Below, one piece after another: positions 31,172-43,463 of a stretch of DNA of 64,000 nt. The stretch spans positions 89,859,836-89,923,835 of the forward strand of contig NC_088295.1 of NCBI RefSeq assembly GCF_032854445.1, written 5' to 3'. This stretch comes from Liolophura sinensis (taxonomy: Eukaryota; Mollusca; Polyplacophora; Chitonida; Chitonidae). Every line of letters begins with the position of its first letter. Within the stretch, counting starts at the first letter, position 1. The position numbers were made by a program, and so were the translations under genes. Under the pieces are notes generated by a model, which was not told where the DNA came from, ran no database searches, and was given only the letters and a program-made list of their open reading frames with translations.

Positions 31172-34100
31172 ATGGCGGGGGGAGGTAAGTGTGCTCGCAT
31201 ACCCGTCATGAAACTGTTTCCCTCATAACAAAAACAAAGGCTACTCCGCCCATTTAATGATCTATGTGTACTGAGAAATTGTTTTAGATGAGCGTAACGT
31301 TACATAGAATATAGATCACGTATATTAAACATTTTCTGAGTGTCTTGAAAATGGCACATTTTTAGGCCTTTGAGGGTTAAACTGCCTGTACCTGACAGCG
31401 CCTGTCCTATCGCTAGTGGAGACATTGAATAAATTACAGGGGCTAAGGTACCGTCATTACGAGGCCTATACGGCCCGCTCCTCATACGGTGTGATTATGC
31501 TGCGTTTAGAATGATGACGCAGGATCTAATATACATTTGAGATAACAGATGACGATATATTAATGTATATAGGCTCAACCTCCCATCATAATTAAGCAAG
31601 ATGAAAAGTATGGTAGTATGAAAATGGTGTTTTCATGTCGATAGAGCTATATCTATTGGCCCCTGACATTAGGAAATCCATTTCAACATTTCATGTAGAC
31701 ATATATAGGCCTATACATGCACCACACCCCACCCCCGTCCACCCTCACCCTATCCGCGGCCCCACTTCCCGAGCTGCTTCTTTTATTTTCTATGAAACTA
31801 AAAGGTAACTAACTAAAAGGCCTTGCTTTAGGCCAATGTTTAGAAATTGATACCTGGTCTACAAACTACAGGCCTACAGGCTTAGCTTATTTGATAGTCA
31901 GAACTTGAGAGAACTGTTGTAAAAAGATTTAAAATGGCATTGCTTCAAAAATAACTTTGAAAACGACAACTTTAACCTCAATTTTAAACCTATTTCGTTT
32001 TCACCAAATATTTCAGATAAAGTTTTCATATCAGCCCATTTTTTGGATAATATAATCCTAGTTCTAGAAAGAACTGAAATGATCCCATTATGAATGAACA
32101 GGCGAGAGGCGAACAAGGGAACGAGATTTAGTCGCCAAAGCGAGATTTACACGAATATGTAAATCGCCTGAATAACGATTGAATCTCGTCATAAAGTCGC
32201 TTTGTCTTCTTAATCTCGAATGAATCTCGACTAAATCTCGGTTTGTCGTTCAAATATCGCCTTTCCTGTTTTTTGTGATACCGGTAATGTGTAGGATAGA
32301 GCAAGGCCGCACCCGGCTTTGAAAATACATAATATGTGAGCACATATGGGTAATTAAAAATTAAATACAACTTTCAGCACAGAAACGGAGGAAAATGGCT
32401 TGTGACAATTACACGTTTGCAGCTACAACGTACATTTGCTATAGGTAACTATCGGTAGTGGGTATAGGCCTACCCTTCAAGAATCTCTCTCTAAATGGTT
32501 AGGTATCCGATCGCGTTTGTAGGCCTGTAAATGACACAAAGTTTTTCACGATATCCTTCAGACACCCTGCAGTATGGATACGTCACAATTCAGCGTGATA
32601 AAGTTCCCATGGATTTATGTAAAAAAAGTTACAGACGACAGAGACGTATGATTATTTTCTGTGGAATACTGGTCCTGTCGTTTAAGTATTAAGTACCGGT
32701 ATATACATGCATGCATTTATCACTAGCTGTTTATATACATGTCTAGTATATTTTTCATGTTTTTCTTGCTCTGTGCAGGTGGCGAGGTGGGCGACACTTC
32801 CCCCATGTTCTGTGAGGTTTTCCCGGGCCATGGGGACAAACTGCTGGATTTCTTCAGCAAGCAGCGCCACGACGACAGCCTCTGCGATTGTGTGCTAACT
32901 GTGGAAGGGGTTGAATTCCCGGCGCATGCCTGCGTTTTGGGTGCCTCTAGTCACAGCCTTCTACAACAACTGGTTGAAGTCAGAAAAAACAATATCTCCA
33001 AACTTTCAATGGATGATGTTACATATGAAGGATTCTATCCGCTCTTTGAATACATGTACAGTGGATTGTTAAAATTTGAAATGAATCGTGTCAAAGATAT
33101 TCAGATGTGCGCGCAAACACTTGGACTCAAGGATCTGGACAGTTTTTTTGAACAGTTCTCTGACGATTCTTATGGTAAAAATATGTGTGCTCCTGTAAAG
33201 GAAGCTGTTCTTCATGGGGACCCTAAATCCGAGGTAGAAAACTATTCTAGTGATTCGTCATCTGATAAACAAGGATTACCAACAGAGGAGAGAGATTGTC
33301 ACATTGTCAACAACGAACCAGAGCAAAATGTCGTCACAAGCATCAGCGGTGACGAAGAAGGAGGAACCCTTGTCAGCAGCGATGGAGATCACAGTGCTAC
33401 GTCTGGGAGCAGTGGGGTGTCGTGCGACTTAGCAGAGGCTATAGAAAATCCTCAGTCCGCAGACACAGTTCAGGTCTCCAACTCGGATGACGTGGATACG
33501 TCAGGTCTGGATGATTATCTCAGCTTCTTTGCAACATTAAGTGCAAATGCCGAACCTATTCCAGCTGAACCAACTCTTGACCAAAGTACACTTCAAGATA
33601 CTAAGGAAGCGCCCAACTCACCCCTTACACCATCCTCAGCACATCTGCAGACTGGGATGTCTCAAAGCGGCGGAACGCTAGAGACTTCCCAGGAGCACTG
33701 CCAGCTTTCTCAACCTTTAGTGGTGCCGAGTTTGGAGGTCATGGGCGAAGATCTCAGAAGCAACGTAAATGAATCAATTTTTGGCACTGAATCTTCTGTG
33801 AGAACTGGTCACTTAATTAGGGAAAACATTGGCACATCGAAGCCTGGCATACAAGTTGACGTGGACGTTCAGAGGAAGACATTAGAGGGACATGTTTTGC
33901 CCGAAATAAGTGGTGTACGATGTAAATCACCTGAAGATATTTTAATTACAAAACAAAACCAAAACCCTGGAACTAACATCGCGGATGGTAATAATCAGTG
34001 CAGAACAATGCAATCCGTAGGTGAAACTGGGCGATCTGGCTCAGTGAGTGAAGCAAGTGAATTATGTTCAGGTGAGAGAGCAGATAATTTATTGATGGTC

Positions 34101-35447
34101 AAGAAGAATGTTGACAGTGATTCCCAGTCCAAAAACTCTCAAGGAACAGTAAGCAAGTCGAGATGTGGAATGAAGTTAAGAAAGCGTCCTGCCTCCAGGC
34201 GAACGTATTCTTCCCCGTCGGAAGAGGGCTCTGTACAAATTGACAACTCAAACCGCCGCGTGTACGTGCGATCACAGGCTCCGTTTAGCAGCGAATCCGC
34301 TGGGAATTCCATTCAGTTCGGCGCTAATCTAGCTTTATTGCTAAAAAAGCACGGAGTATCAGCTACAGCGTTGACGGTCAAGACTTCTCAACTAAAGACG
34401 GTTCAGAAACGCAAGAGGACAACTCCCCGAAAGATTCACAAAAATAGCCCAAGCTTCAAGAAGGCCGTGGGGGTTGACACTTCCGTTATGCGACGAACGA
34501 AGAAGAAAAAAACGGAGAAAGGAAAGAGTTCCACGGAAGATGCAAGGGTAAAGGCATACAATTGCCCATTGTGTCCAAGGGGATTTTTTCGAGAACCGTC
34601 TTTGAAGAAACACTGCGAAGGTCATGCTTACGGTGGAATACACAAATGTCACGTGTGCAGCAGGAGCTACGTACGTCTGTGTGATTTCACCAGACATGTC
34701 CGCAGTCATGGGACTCTGCGCTGTGAGTACTGCGAATTTACCACCAAGTCTCAAAAGCATTTTGTGGATCATAATGAACAGAAGCACCACTCACCCAAAC
34801 CTTTCCGCTGTCATTTCGAAGACTGCAATTTCGCGTCCAGCAAGCTTCATGATTTAGACGAACACCGGCTGATTCATAGCCAAGTCAAGTGTTTCAGTTG
34901 TGAACTGTGCGGCAAGACATTTGCTCAGAAAGGCGGTTTATATAGCCATAAAAAGAGCTGCATGCAAAAGCGAGATTTTTTGTGCGACATTTGCGGTAGA
35001 GCTTTTAACCATCTAGGCAGTATGAAATCTCACCGAAGAATACACGTTGGCGAGAAGCCTTTTGAGTGCAGTGAATGCAATGCTCGCTTTAGTGATCATC
35101 GGAACTTAAAGCGCCATAAGCGAATTCATGAAAATGCCTTCCCATACGCATGCGATTTTTGTGATAAGCGGTTTAGGCATTCAAATTCACGAAAAAGCCA
35201 CATGACTAAGCAGCACTTTCAGGTCGACGTGCCAGAGACCTCAGCGGACAAACTGACCAAGCTAATCTCACCCATGAACCCTTACTTGATATCAGTACAA
35301 CAGTTGCCTGTACAAGATGTCTACCTACAGCAAGAGCGGCTCCCCTTGTATGAAGAGCGAGGACTGGCTCCACAAGTATTGCCTGACCACCCCCCAACAG
35401 ATGCCCATTATGTTAATCAAATTCCCCATCAGAACTTGCAACAATAA
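31172..35447 (+). CDS. BTB/POZ protein with eight C2H2-type zinc fingers (ZBTB-like)
   Basis: Probable DNA-binding transcription regulator. Exon 1 is 31172-31184, ATG plus three codons and one base, followed by gtaagt. Exon 2 is 32779-35447 after ctgtgcag. Phases match and give 893 residues beginning MAGGGGEVGDTSPMF. Residues about 25-135 form the BTB domain (DDSLCDCVLTVEGVEFPAHA ... FEYMYSGLLKF ... AQTLGLKDLDSFF). Residues about 140-560 are Ser/Thr- and acid-rich and probably disordered. A lysine-rich stretch (RRTKKKKTEKGKS) may be a nuclear signal. Eight fingers run from about 598 to 820, starting YNCPLCPRGFF and ending FCDKRFRHSNSRKSH; the fifth is C2HC-like (FSCELCGKTFAQKGGLYSHK, then KSC). 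The tail is rich in Gln, Pro and His. The family is certain, the exact vertebrate counterpart is not. Confidence 0.92.
31185..32778 (+). other. Single intron of the BTB zinc-finger gene
   Basis: It runs from gtaagt to tgcag. Apart from the foldback element at 32.1 kb it holds nothing I can identify. If exon 1 were not used, the next in-frame ATG in the open frame would be 32739, within the pyrimidine-rich part of this intron, which is less likely. Confidence 0.75.
32099..32262. mobile_element. Foldback (inverted-repeat) element, about 164 bp
   Basis: The outer ends are aggcga and tcgcct. The perfect arm pair cgagatttagtcg (32122-32134) and cgactaaatctcg (32228-32240) lies inside them, and a nested pair gcgagatttac / gtaaatcgc sits at the centre. 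The atctcg word recurs throughout on both strands. It is probably a MITE-like or foldback insertion. Confidence 0.6.
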
Positions 35448-37999
35448 CCCCAATAAACGTTTGGAAGTATACTCTTATAACAAATACTAATATTTTTATA
35501 AAACAATCTCAGCTGTTAGCCTTTAGTGCTGGATGTTTCTTCGATCCTTGTTTCACGTGTAAGCTTTACAGGGTAAATTTAGTTTAAATGTTTAAATTTT
35601 GTTTAAACGTTCATATTATAGTTGAAGAGCAAAGTTCAGCAAGTGTACAGGAATACTGGCCCAAAAAGAAAACTGAGCCATTCTTCTCACAATCGTGTCT
35701 AGTTTTCCAGCCATTATGTATAGTTTAGTGATTCCATTAAGTTGGTCCAAAAGTTCTTAAAATATTCAAGGAAAAATCTTAATTATTCCATTGCATGGTG
35801 CAGCCTAAGGTTTTTTTGTTCTTTGTCAAAGAATGGCTATAATTACTAGGCGCTGTAACTTCCCCAAGAACGTGTGATTGCACGTTATGATAGAAAGTGA
35901 TAATTACCCAGATATGGATCCGTTGACTGCAATATGTCGACTTCCCGAAGCTATTGTCCATTAATACCATGCATATCGTTAGCTTTTTCAGAATCTTTAT
36001 TCTCGCCTATTAATTAGTTTACTCAATCGTTAATTAAATCATCTTATCTATGCATGCATATTTTGTTATTCTATTTCGAGAGTAAGTGCTACGAGCATCT
36101 TTGTATTCTTGTATTACTTTATTTTCTGTGAATATCCTCTATATGAAACACTGTTGATGTGTATATCTGTGAGTTAAGTATACCTTGGTGAGGTATTTAT
36201 GTACATGTATATATTTTAAGCTACATATATACGCTCTGTAGCGGCAGAAGTGCTAGACTGTTTATGTTTTACTGTTCATTTGAGATTATGAATATCGTCA
36301 TACAGAATTGCAGCCTGTTATTACTCGTCCAGAATTTGGCACGGATTGTTTTGTTCGTTTGTTTGATTGTTTTCTGTGAAATACACAGAACTGCCCCGTT
36401 AAAGAAACTTGTTTTGCTTGTTCATTGCTTTTCGTGGATATTTAACCGTGACAGAGCAGTAACTGTTTTCTTCAGGCAGTTCTCTACGTCATGGCCAAGG
36501 AGGTAACCTATTTGAATTGAGTTCTGGAAAGTTAGGCTGCAGCTTTACGTCTAGAAGTTTGACTAGTAACAGACGGAGGGCTGTGGTTTCCATCAGATTA
36601 TGTTTTCTCTCTATAATCCTTAGTGCTGGTATATATGTGAAAATAAATGTTAAATATACTAATCAAATAGATAAAATACATATATTGTCTGCAGATGCAC
36701 TTTAGATCTGTTTACAAGTTAGTGGCATATCTTTCTTCAAAATACTTTCGGATATTTGATATTATTCGACGAACAGCTCTGAAAGATACCGAACTGTTTA
36801 TTAGGACATTTATTCTGGTCCAAGAGTAAGGGTTGGCATCAATGAATGTGCGATACACCAATAGGTCCGCTGTGAATTACCTCCCTTGTTAAGCAGCAGC
36901 GACTATGATGTAACGTGAGATTAGTTTTTGAGACGTAAAACTACGAGAAATGGGACCTCGTCTATCAAAGCATGCAGTTTGTAGGTGATATCATGAGAGT
37001 GACAAATATTTTCTAGGCAGCAGAATGTAAAAACAGATGATACCAGTCTTTGAGAGTCGTCGAAATGTGGCGAGATCTTAAATGCAGTCTGTATATATAT
37101 ATATATATTTGTATAAAAGTATATATATTTGGCTGAATCAGCGACGCTGTCTATATTGTGTTTTGACCAGAATTTTTAAATTACTCCCAAACTGAAAAAT
37201 ACATGACATTTATCCAGGGCTCTCCGAATAAGTTTACAAAGTCCTAAAGTTAGGCCTTTAACTCAGGAACTTGCCACAAGCAATTTTACTGGGGGTCCCA
37301 CATCACCACAGCCTGCTCCTATAAACACACCTTTCAAGCGGGAGAGTGACCTCAAGGAGGGTAATTCGGTGCGACCCTATTAAGTTTAATACGTGAATGT
37401 ACGGTAATATTCGTTGCTGGGAGTTCGTACTGTGTGCCCAGTCAATTGGGTTTCCAGGTATAGTGCAAGGTTCCTAAAAATTTCAGTTTTGGGCCAGCGG
37501 ATGTATTTATTTGTTTGATAGAGGTTTATCAGCGCGCGGGTATAGTCAAGAATACTTTGTGTGGACGTTTGCGGTCAGGTGTATGAGGAAGCGCGGGAGA
37601 GCGTTATAAGTAAGTCATATTCCCAAATTCAGTATTCTCTTAGCTTTCTTACTTATTAAGACAGGAATGATCAGTAAAGGGGGAATAACTCCTGTAACCA
37701 AACTTGGAGCAGATATCTTGATTGTATCGGGGGCTCTTAATGGCTCCCGTCAAAGTTACTTTGACCATGAGGACGGGGGTCGCTTGATCGATTCCAGCTA
37801 TCGGCTACGGGTTTGAGGGATATTTATCTGATGCCTGGCAGATGGCTTTTCTCCACGGAGGCTCTGTCCGTTTTATTCTATCCATGAAACTTAGAACTGA
37901 ACTTAGAATACAGATTGCCGTGGTGTTTTCATTGCCGCTTTTCACTGTTCTCCGCATACAAAACTGGAAGACTTCCAACATAAGAATTAACATAGAATA
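35448..37999. other. 3' UTR and downstream flank of the BTB zinc-finger gene
   Basis: AATAAA occurs at 35452-35457, five bases after the stop, and again at 36642-36647. Either could end the transcript, the distal one being more usual for UTR length. A short (AT)n run lies near 37,090. A weak SINE-like trace (tatttatttgtttgatagag) is at 37,504. No gene is recognised. Confidence 0.55.
36642..36647 (+). terminator. Candidate distal polyadenylation signal
   Basis: A plain AATAAA about 1.2 kb after the BTB zinc-finger stop codon. A T/GT-rich stretch follows loosely. Position and motif are the only evidence. Confidence 0.3.
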
Positions 38000-38400
38000 A
38001 TTCCAACCAATACATATCTACATAAAAGAGGACGAAAACCGTATGATACTTGCGGTAAAGCAAAATAAAGAAACAACAGAGCACTTATTTTTAGAGTGCT
38101 CAACTGTTCAGCATTTTTGGGATCAATACGAAAACTGAATCAAAACTATCATTGGATAGCAAGATAAAGAAACAAAAGAAAAAATAATTTTTAGATGGGA
38201 TAAAAGTATGCCGGTTTTAAATCGTTGAACAATATTGGCAAAAAAGTATATTATGAATAACAAAGCAAAATAAGAACATATATGTTTTACGTACTTCATA
38301 AAGAATGTTTCCTAATGCTATAATGCAGAGAAAAGAACCCCCAAGTTAACGAAAAGTGGGCTATGTTTCGAAATGTTTTCGATAACGTGTAGTGAGACAA
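38000..38400 (+). mobile_element. Decayed LINE ORF2 C-terminal fragment
   Basis: Translated pieces read ETTEHLFLECSTVQHFWDQY, preceded by a TCGKAK-like stretch, then KEKIIFRWDKSMPVLN and AKKYIMNNKAK. This resembles the C.(2)C...H....C knuckle and ILLAK.YI pattern at the C-terminus of L1/Tx1-type non-LTR proteins. Stops and frame changes between the pieces show it is a dead fragment; clade is uncertain. Confidence 0.5.
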
Positions 38401-38599
38401 ATTGGATTATACGTTAACAAGCTTATTTCTCCTTGGTGACAAAATGGATTAGTAAAAAATAAATAAATAAATTAGGTTTCGGTCGTAGGCCATCATTTTC
38501 AGAGTAAAATTCTTGATTACGACCTTAAAGCCCAATCATGTAAAATAGATAACTAAAAAAAAAACCATGTGATGCATGCACCAGACATCACTAGGCGAA

Positions 38600-41500
38600 G
38601 TTGTCGTCATTACCACAGGCCAACTAGCCGTTTGTAACGGACTGATGTTCATTTCTACCGGCTTCTCGCTGGCTGTGCGAACTGATGGTCATTACCACAG
38701 GTCCGCTAGCCTTTATACCGGATCCTGACTGGCTGGGTGGACTGATGGGCATTGCCATAGGTCAACTAGCCCTTTGAACAGAGGCCTCGCTAGTTGTTCG
38801 GACTAAGGGTCATTACCATCCGTCCACCAGCCCTTTGTACTGGGCTTTCGATGGCTGGGCGGACTGATGGTCATTAGCACAGGCCTACTAGCCCTTTGTG
38901 CTGGACTCTCGATGACTGGGCATACTGATGAGCACTACCACAGGTTCATTAGCCCTTTGTACTCTCGATGGCTGGGTAGAGTGATGAGCATTACCACAGG
39001 TCCACTTGCCCTTTGTGCTGGACTCTCGATGGCTGGGCAGACTGATGAGCATTACCACAGGTCCACTTGCCCTTTGTGCTGGACTCTCGATGGCTGGGCA
39101 GACTGATGAGCATTATCACAGGTCCACTTGCCCTTCGTGCTGGACTCTCGATGGCTGGGCATACTGATGGTCATTACCACAGGTCCACTAGCCCTTTGTA
39201 CTGGGCCCTCGATGGCTAATCAGACTGATGGTCATTACCACAGGCATAACCACAGGTCCACAAGACCTTTGTGCTGGAGTCTCGCTGGCTTATCAGACTG
39301 AAGGTCCTTAACACAGGTGCACTAGCCCTTTGTACTGGGCTGTCGCTGGCTGGGCAGACTGATGGGCATTAACACAGGTGCACTAGCCCTCTTTGCTGGG
39401 CTCTCGATGGCTGGGTAGACTGATGGTCATTACCACAGATGCACTAGCTCTTTGTACTGGGTTCTCCCTTACTGGGCAGACTGATGGCCATGGCCTTTGT
39501 CCACTAGCCCTTTGTGCTCTACCCAGCCATCGAGAGTACAAAGGGCTAGTGGACCTGTGGTAATGACCATCACTCTACCCAGCCATCGAGAGCCCAGAAC
39601 AAAGGGCTTGTGGGCCTATGGTCATGACCATTAGTCAGCCCAGCCATCGAGAACCCAGCACAAAGGGCTAATGGACCTGTGGTAATGACCATCAATCTGT
39701 CCAGCCATCGAGAGCTCAGTACAAAGGGCTAATGAACCTAAGGTCAAGCCCTTCAGTCTGCTCAGGCAGCGAGAGCCGAGTAAAAAGGGCAAGTGGACCT
39801 GTAGCAATCCGCCCATCCATCCAAGGGCTAGTGGAGCTATGGTAATGCCCATCAGTCTGCCCAGCCATCGAGGGCCCAATACAAAGGGCTTGTGGACTAA
39901 TGGCCATGGCCATCGGTCTTCCCCGCCTTTGTGCTGGGCTCTCGATGGCTGGGCTGACTAATGGTCATGACCATAGGCCCACAAGCCCTTTGTTCTGGGC
40001 TCTCGATGGCTGGGTAGAGTGATGGTCATTACCACAGGTCCACTAGCCCTTTGTGCTGGGTTCTTGATGGCTGGGCATACTGATGGGCATTACCACAGGT
40101 TCATTAGCCCTTTGTACTCTCGATGGCTGGGTAGAGTGATGGTCATTACCACAGGTCCATTAGCCCTTTATGCTGGGTTCTCGATGCCTTGGCATACTGA
40201 TGGGCATTACCACAGGTTCATTAGCCCTTTGTACTCTCGATGGCTGGGTAGAATGATGGGCATTACCACAGGTCCACTAGCCCTTTGTGCTGGGCCCTCG
40301 ATGGCTAATCAGACTGATGGTCATTACCACAGGCATAACCACAGGTCCACAAGACCTTTGTGCTGGACTCTCGCTGGCTTATCAGACTGAAGGTCCTTAA
40401 CACAGGTGCACTAGCCCTTTGTACTGGGCTGTCGCTGGCTGGGCAGACTGATGGGCATTAACACAGGTGCACTAGCCCTCTTTGCTGGGCTCTCGATGGC
40501 TGGGTAGACTGATGGTCATTACCACAGGTGCACTAGCTCTTTGTACTGGGTTCTCCCTTACTGGGCAGACTGATGGCCATGGCCTTTGTCCACTAGCCCT
40601 TTGTGCTCTACCCAGCCATCGAGAGTACAAAGGGCTAGTGGACCTGTGGTAATGACCATCACTCTACCCAGCCATCGAGAGCCCAGAACAAAGGGCTTGT
40701 GGGCCTATGGTCATGACCATTAGTCAGCCCAGCCATCGAGAACCCAGCACAAAGGGCTAATGGACCTGTGGTAATGACCATCAATCTGTCCAGCCATCGA
40801 GAGCTCAGTACAAAGGGCTAATGAACCTAAGGTCAAGCCCTTCAGTCTGCTCAGGCAGCGAGAGCCGAGTAAAAAGGGCAAGTGGACCTGTAGCAATCCG
40901 CCCATCCATCCAAGGGCTAGTGGAGCTATGGTAATGCCCATCAGTCTGCCCAGCCATCGAGGGCCCAATACAAAGGGCTTGTGGACTAATGGCCATGGCC
41001 ATCGGTCTTCCCCGCCTTTGTGCTGGGCTCTCGATGGCTGGGCTGACTAATGGTCATGACCATAGGCCCACAAGCCCTTTGTTCTGGGCTCTCGATGGCT
41101 GGGTAGAGTGATGGTCATTACCACAGGTCCACTAGCCCTTTGTGCTGGGTTCTTGATGGCTGGGCATACTGATGGGCATTACCACAGGTTCATTAGCCCT
41201 TTGTACTCTCGATGGCTGGGTAGAGTGATGGTCATTACCACAGGTCCATTAGCCCTTTATGCTGGGTTCTCGATGCCTTGGCATACTGATGGGCATTACC
41301 ACAGGTTCATTAGCCCTTTGTACTCTCGATGGCTGGGTAGAATGATGGGCATTACCACAGGTCCACTAGCCCTTTGTGCTGGGTTCTTGATGGCTGGGCA
41401 TACTGATGGGCATTACCACAGGTTCATTAGCCCTTTGTACTCTCGATGGCTGGGTAGAGTGATGGTCATTACCACAGGTCCATTAGCCCTTTATGCTGGG

Positions 41501-42090
41501 TTCTCGATGCCTTGGCATACTGATGGGCATTACCACAGGTTCATTAGCCCTTTGTACTCTCGATGGCTGGGTAGAGTGATGGTCATTACCACAGGTCCAT
41601 TAGCCCTTTATGCTGGGTTCTCGATGCCTTGGCATACTGATGGGCATTACCACAGGTTCATTAGCCCTTTGTACTCTCGATGGCTGGGTAGAATGATGGG
41701 CATTACCACAGGTCCATTAGCCCTTTGTGCTGGGTTCTCGATGTCTTGGCATACTGATGGGCATTACCACAGGTTCATTAGCCCTTTGTGCTGGGTTCTC
41801 GATGTCTTGGCATACTGATGGGCATTACCACAGGTCCACTAGCCCTTTGTGCTGGGTTCTTGATGGCTGGGCATACTGATGGGCATTACCACAGGTTCAT
41901 TAGCCCTTTGTACTCTCGATGGCTGGGTAGAGTGATGGTCATTTCCACAGGTCCACTAGCCCTTTGTGCTGGGTTCTCGATGCCTTGGCATATTGATGGG
42001 CATTACCACAGGTTCATTAGCCCTTTGTACTCTCGATGGCTGGGTAGAGTGATGGTCATTTCCACAGGCCCACTGGCTCTTTGTACTGGG
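38600..42090. repeat. Minisatellite block of 55-62 bp units with inverted segments
   Basis: The plus-strand unit is ctcgatggctgggtagactg, atggtcattaccacaggtcc, actagccctttgtgctgggt, with many length variants. Orientation flips at about 39,518-39,925 and again at about 40,607-41,014. Positions 39.2-40.29 kb and 40.29-41.37 kb are two copies of a 1,089-bp higher-order repeat with very few differences. Open frames here (the longest on the plus strand is 41,108-41,818) follow from unit length and are not a gene. Confidence 0.93.
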
Positions 42091-43463
42091 CTTCCTGCTC
42101 TCTCTGACGCACAGGGCGGTTAGCGTTGTCTTTCTTTCGTAGACAACATACATACTTGGACAGGTTATTTCTGGGTTCCCCGCTCTCTCTGATTCGAAGG
42201 GCGGTTAGTACTGCCTGTCGTTCGTAGACATCATACATACTTGGACAGGTTATTTCTGGGTTCCCCGCTCTCTCTGATTCGAAGGGCAGTTAGTACTGCC
42301 TGTCGTTCGTAGACAGTATACATACTTGGACAGGTGATTTCTGGGTTCCCCGCTCTCTCTGACGCGCAGGGCGGTTAGTGTTGTCTGTCGTTCGTAGACA
42401 GTATACATACTTGGACAGGTGATTTCTGGGTTCCCCACTCTCTCTGACGCGCAGGGCGGTTAGTGTTGTTTGTCGTTCGTAGACAGTATACATACTTGGA
42501 CAGGTGATTTCTGGGTTCCCCGCTCTCTTTGACGCGCAGGGCGGTTAGTACTGCCTGTCGTTCGTAGACATCATACATACTTGGGCAGGTGATTTCTGGG
42601 TTCCCCGCTCTCTCTGACGCGCAGGGCGGTTAGTACTGCCTGTCTTTCGTATACAGTATACATACTTGGACAGGTGATTTCTGGGTTCCCCACTCTCTCT
42701 GACGCGCAGGGCGGTTAGTGCTGTTTGTCTTTCGTAGACAGTATACATACTTGGACAGGTAATTTCTAGGTTCCCCGCTGCCTCTGACTCGCAGGGCAGT
42801 TAGTGCTGTTTGTCGTTAGTAGACAGTATACATACTTGAACAGGTAACTTCTAGGTTCCCCGCTTTCTCTCACTCGCATGGTGGTTAGCGCTGTTTGTCA
42901 TTCGTAGACAGTACACGTACTTGGACAAGTGATTTCTGGGTCCTCCGCTCTCTACGACTCGCAGAGTGGTTAGTGCTGCCTGTCGTTCGTAGACAGTATA
43001 CATACTTGGACAAGTGATTTCTGGGTTCTCCGCTCTCTACGACTCGCAGAGTGGTTAGTGCTGCCTGTCGTTCGTAGACAGTATACATACTTGGACAAGT
43101 GATTTCTGGGTTCTCCGCTCTCTACGACTCGCATGGTGGTTAGTGCTGTTTGTCGTTCGTAGACATCATACATACTTGGACAAGTGATTTCTGGGTTCTC
43201 CGCTCTCTACGTCTCGCAGGGCAGTTAGTGCTGTTTGTCGTTCGTAGACAGTATACATACTTGGACAGGTTATTTCTGGTTTCTCCGCTCTCTACGACTC
43301 GCAGGGTGGTTAGTGCTGTTTGTCGTTCGTAGACAGTATACATACTTGGACAGGTTATTTCTGGTTTCTCCGCTCTCTACGACTCGCAGGGTGGTTAGTG
43401 CTGTTTGTCGTTCGTAGACAGTATACATACTTGGACAGGTAATTTCTGGGTTCCCCACTCTTG
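42085..43463. repeat. 85-bp minisatellite, about 16 copies
   Basis: The unit reads cgttcgtagacagtatacat, acttggacaggtgatttctg, ggttccccgctctctctgac, gcgcagggcggttagtgctg, plus tttgt. The 85-bp period shows as coordinates recurring in steps of 85. Two subtypes exist: ctctctgacgcgcagg early in the block and ctctacgactcgcaga or -agg later. It directly follows the previous minisatellite. Confidence 0.93.

Noticed and set aside
34392-34790. 132-codon minus-strand frame
   Set aside because: Antisense shadow of the zinc-finger region of the BTB gene; it contains no domain of its own.
41108-41818. 236-codon open frame in the plus strand
   Set aside because: It lies wholly in the 55-62 bp minisatellite; the protein is a repeat of HYHRFISPLYSRWLGR. 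The frame stays open because of unit length and has no domain or splice context.
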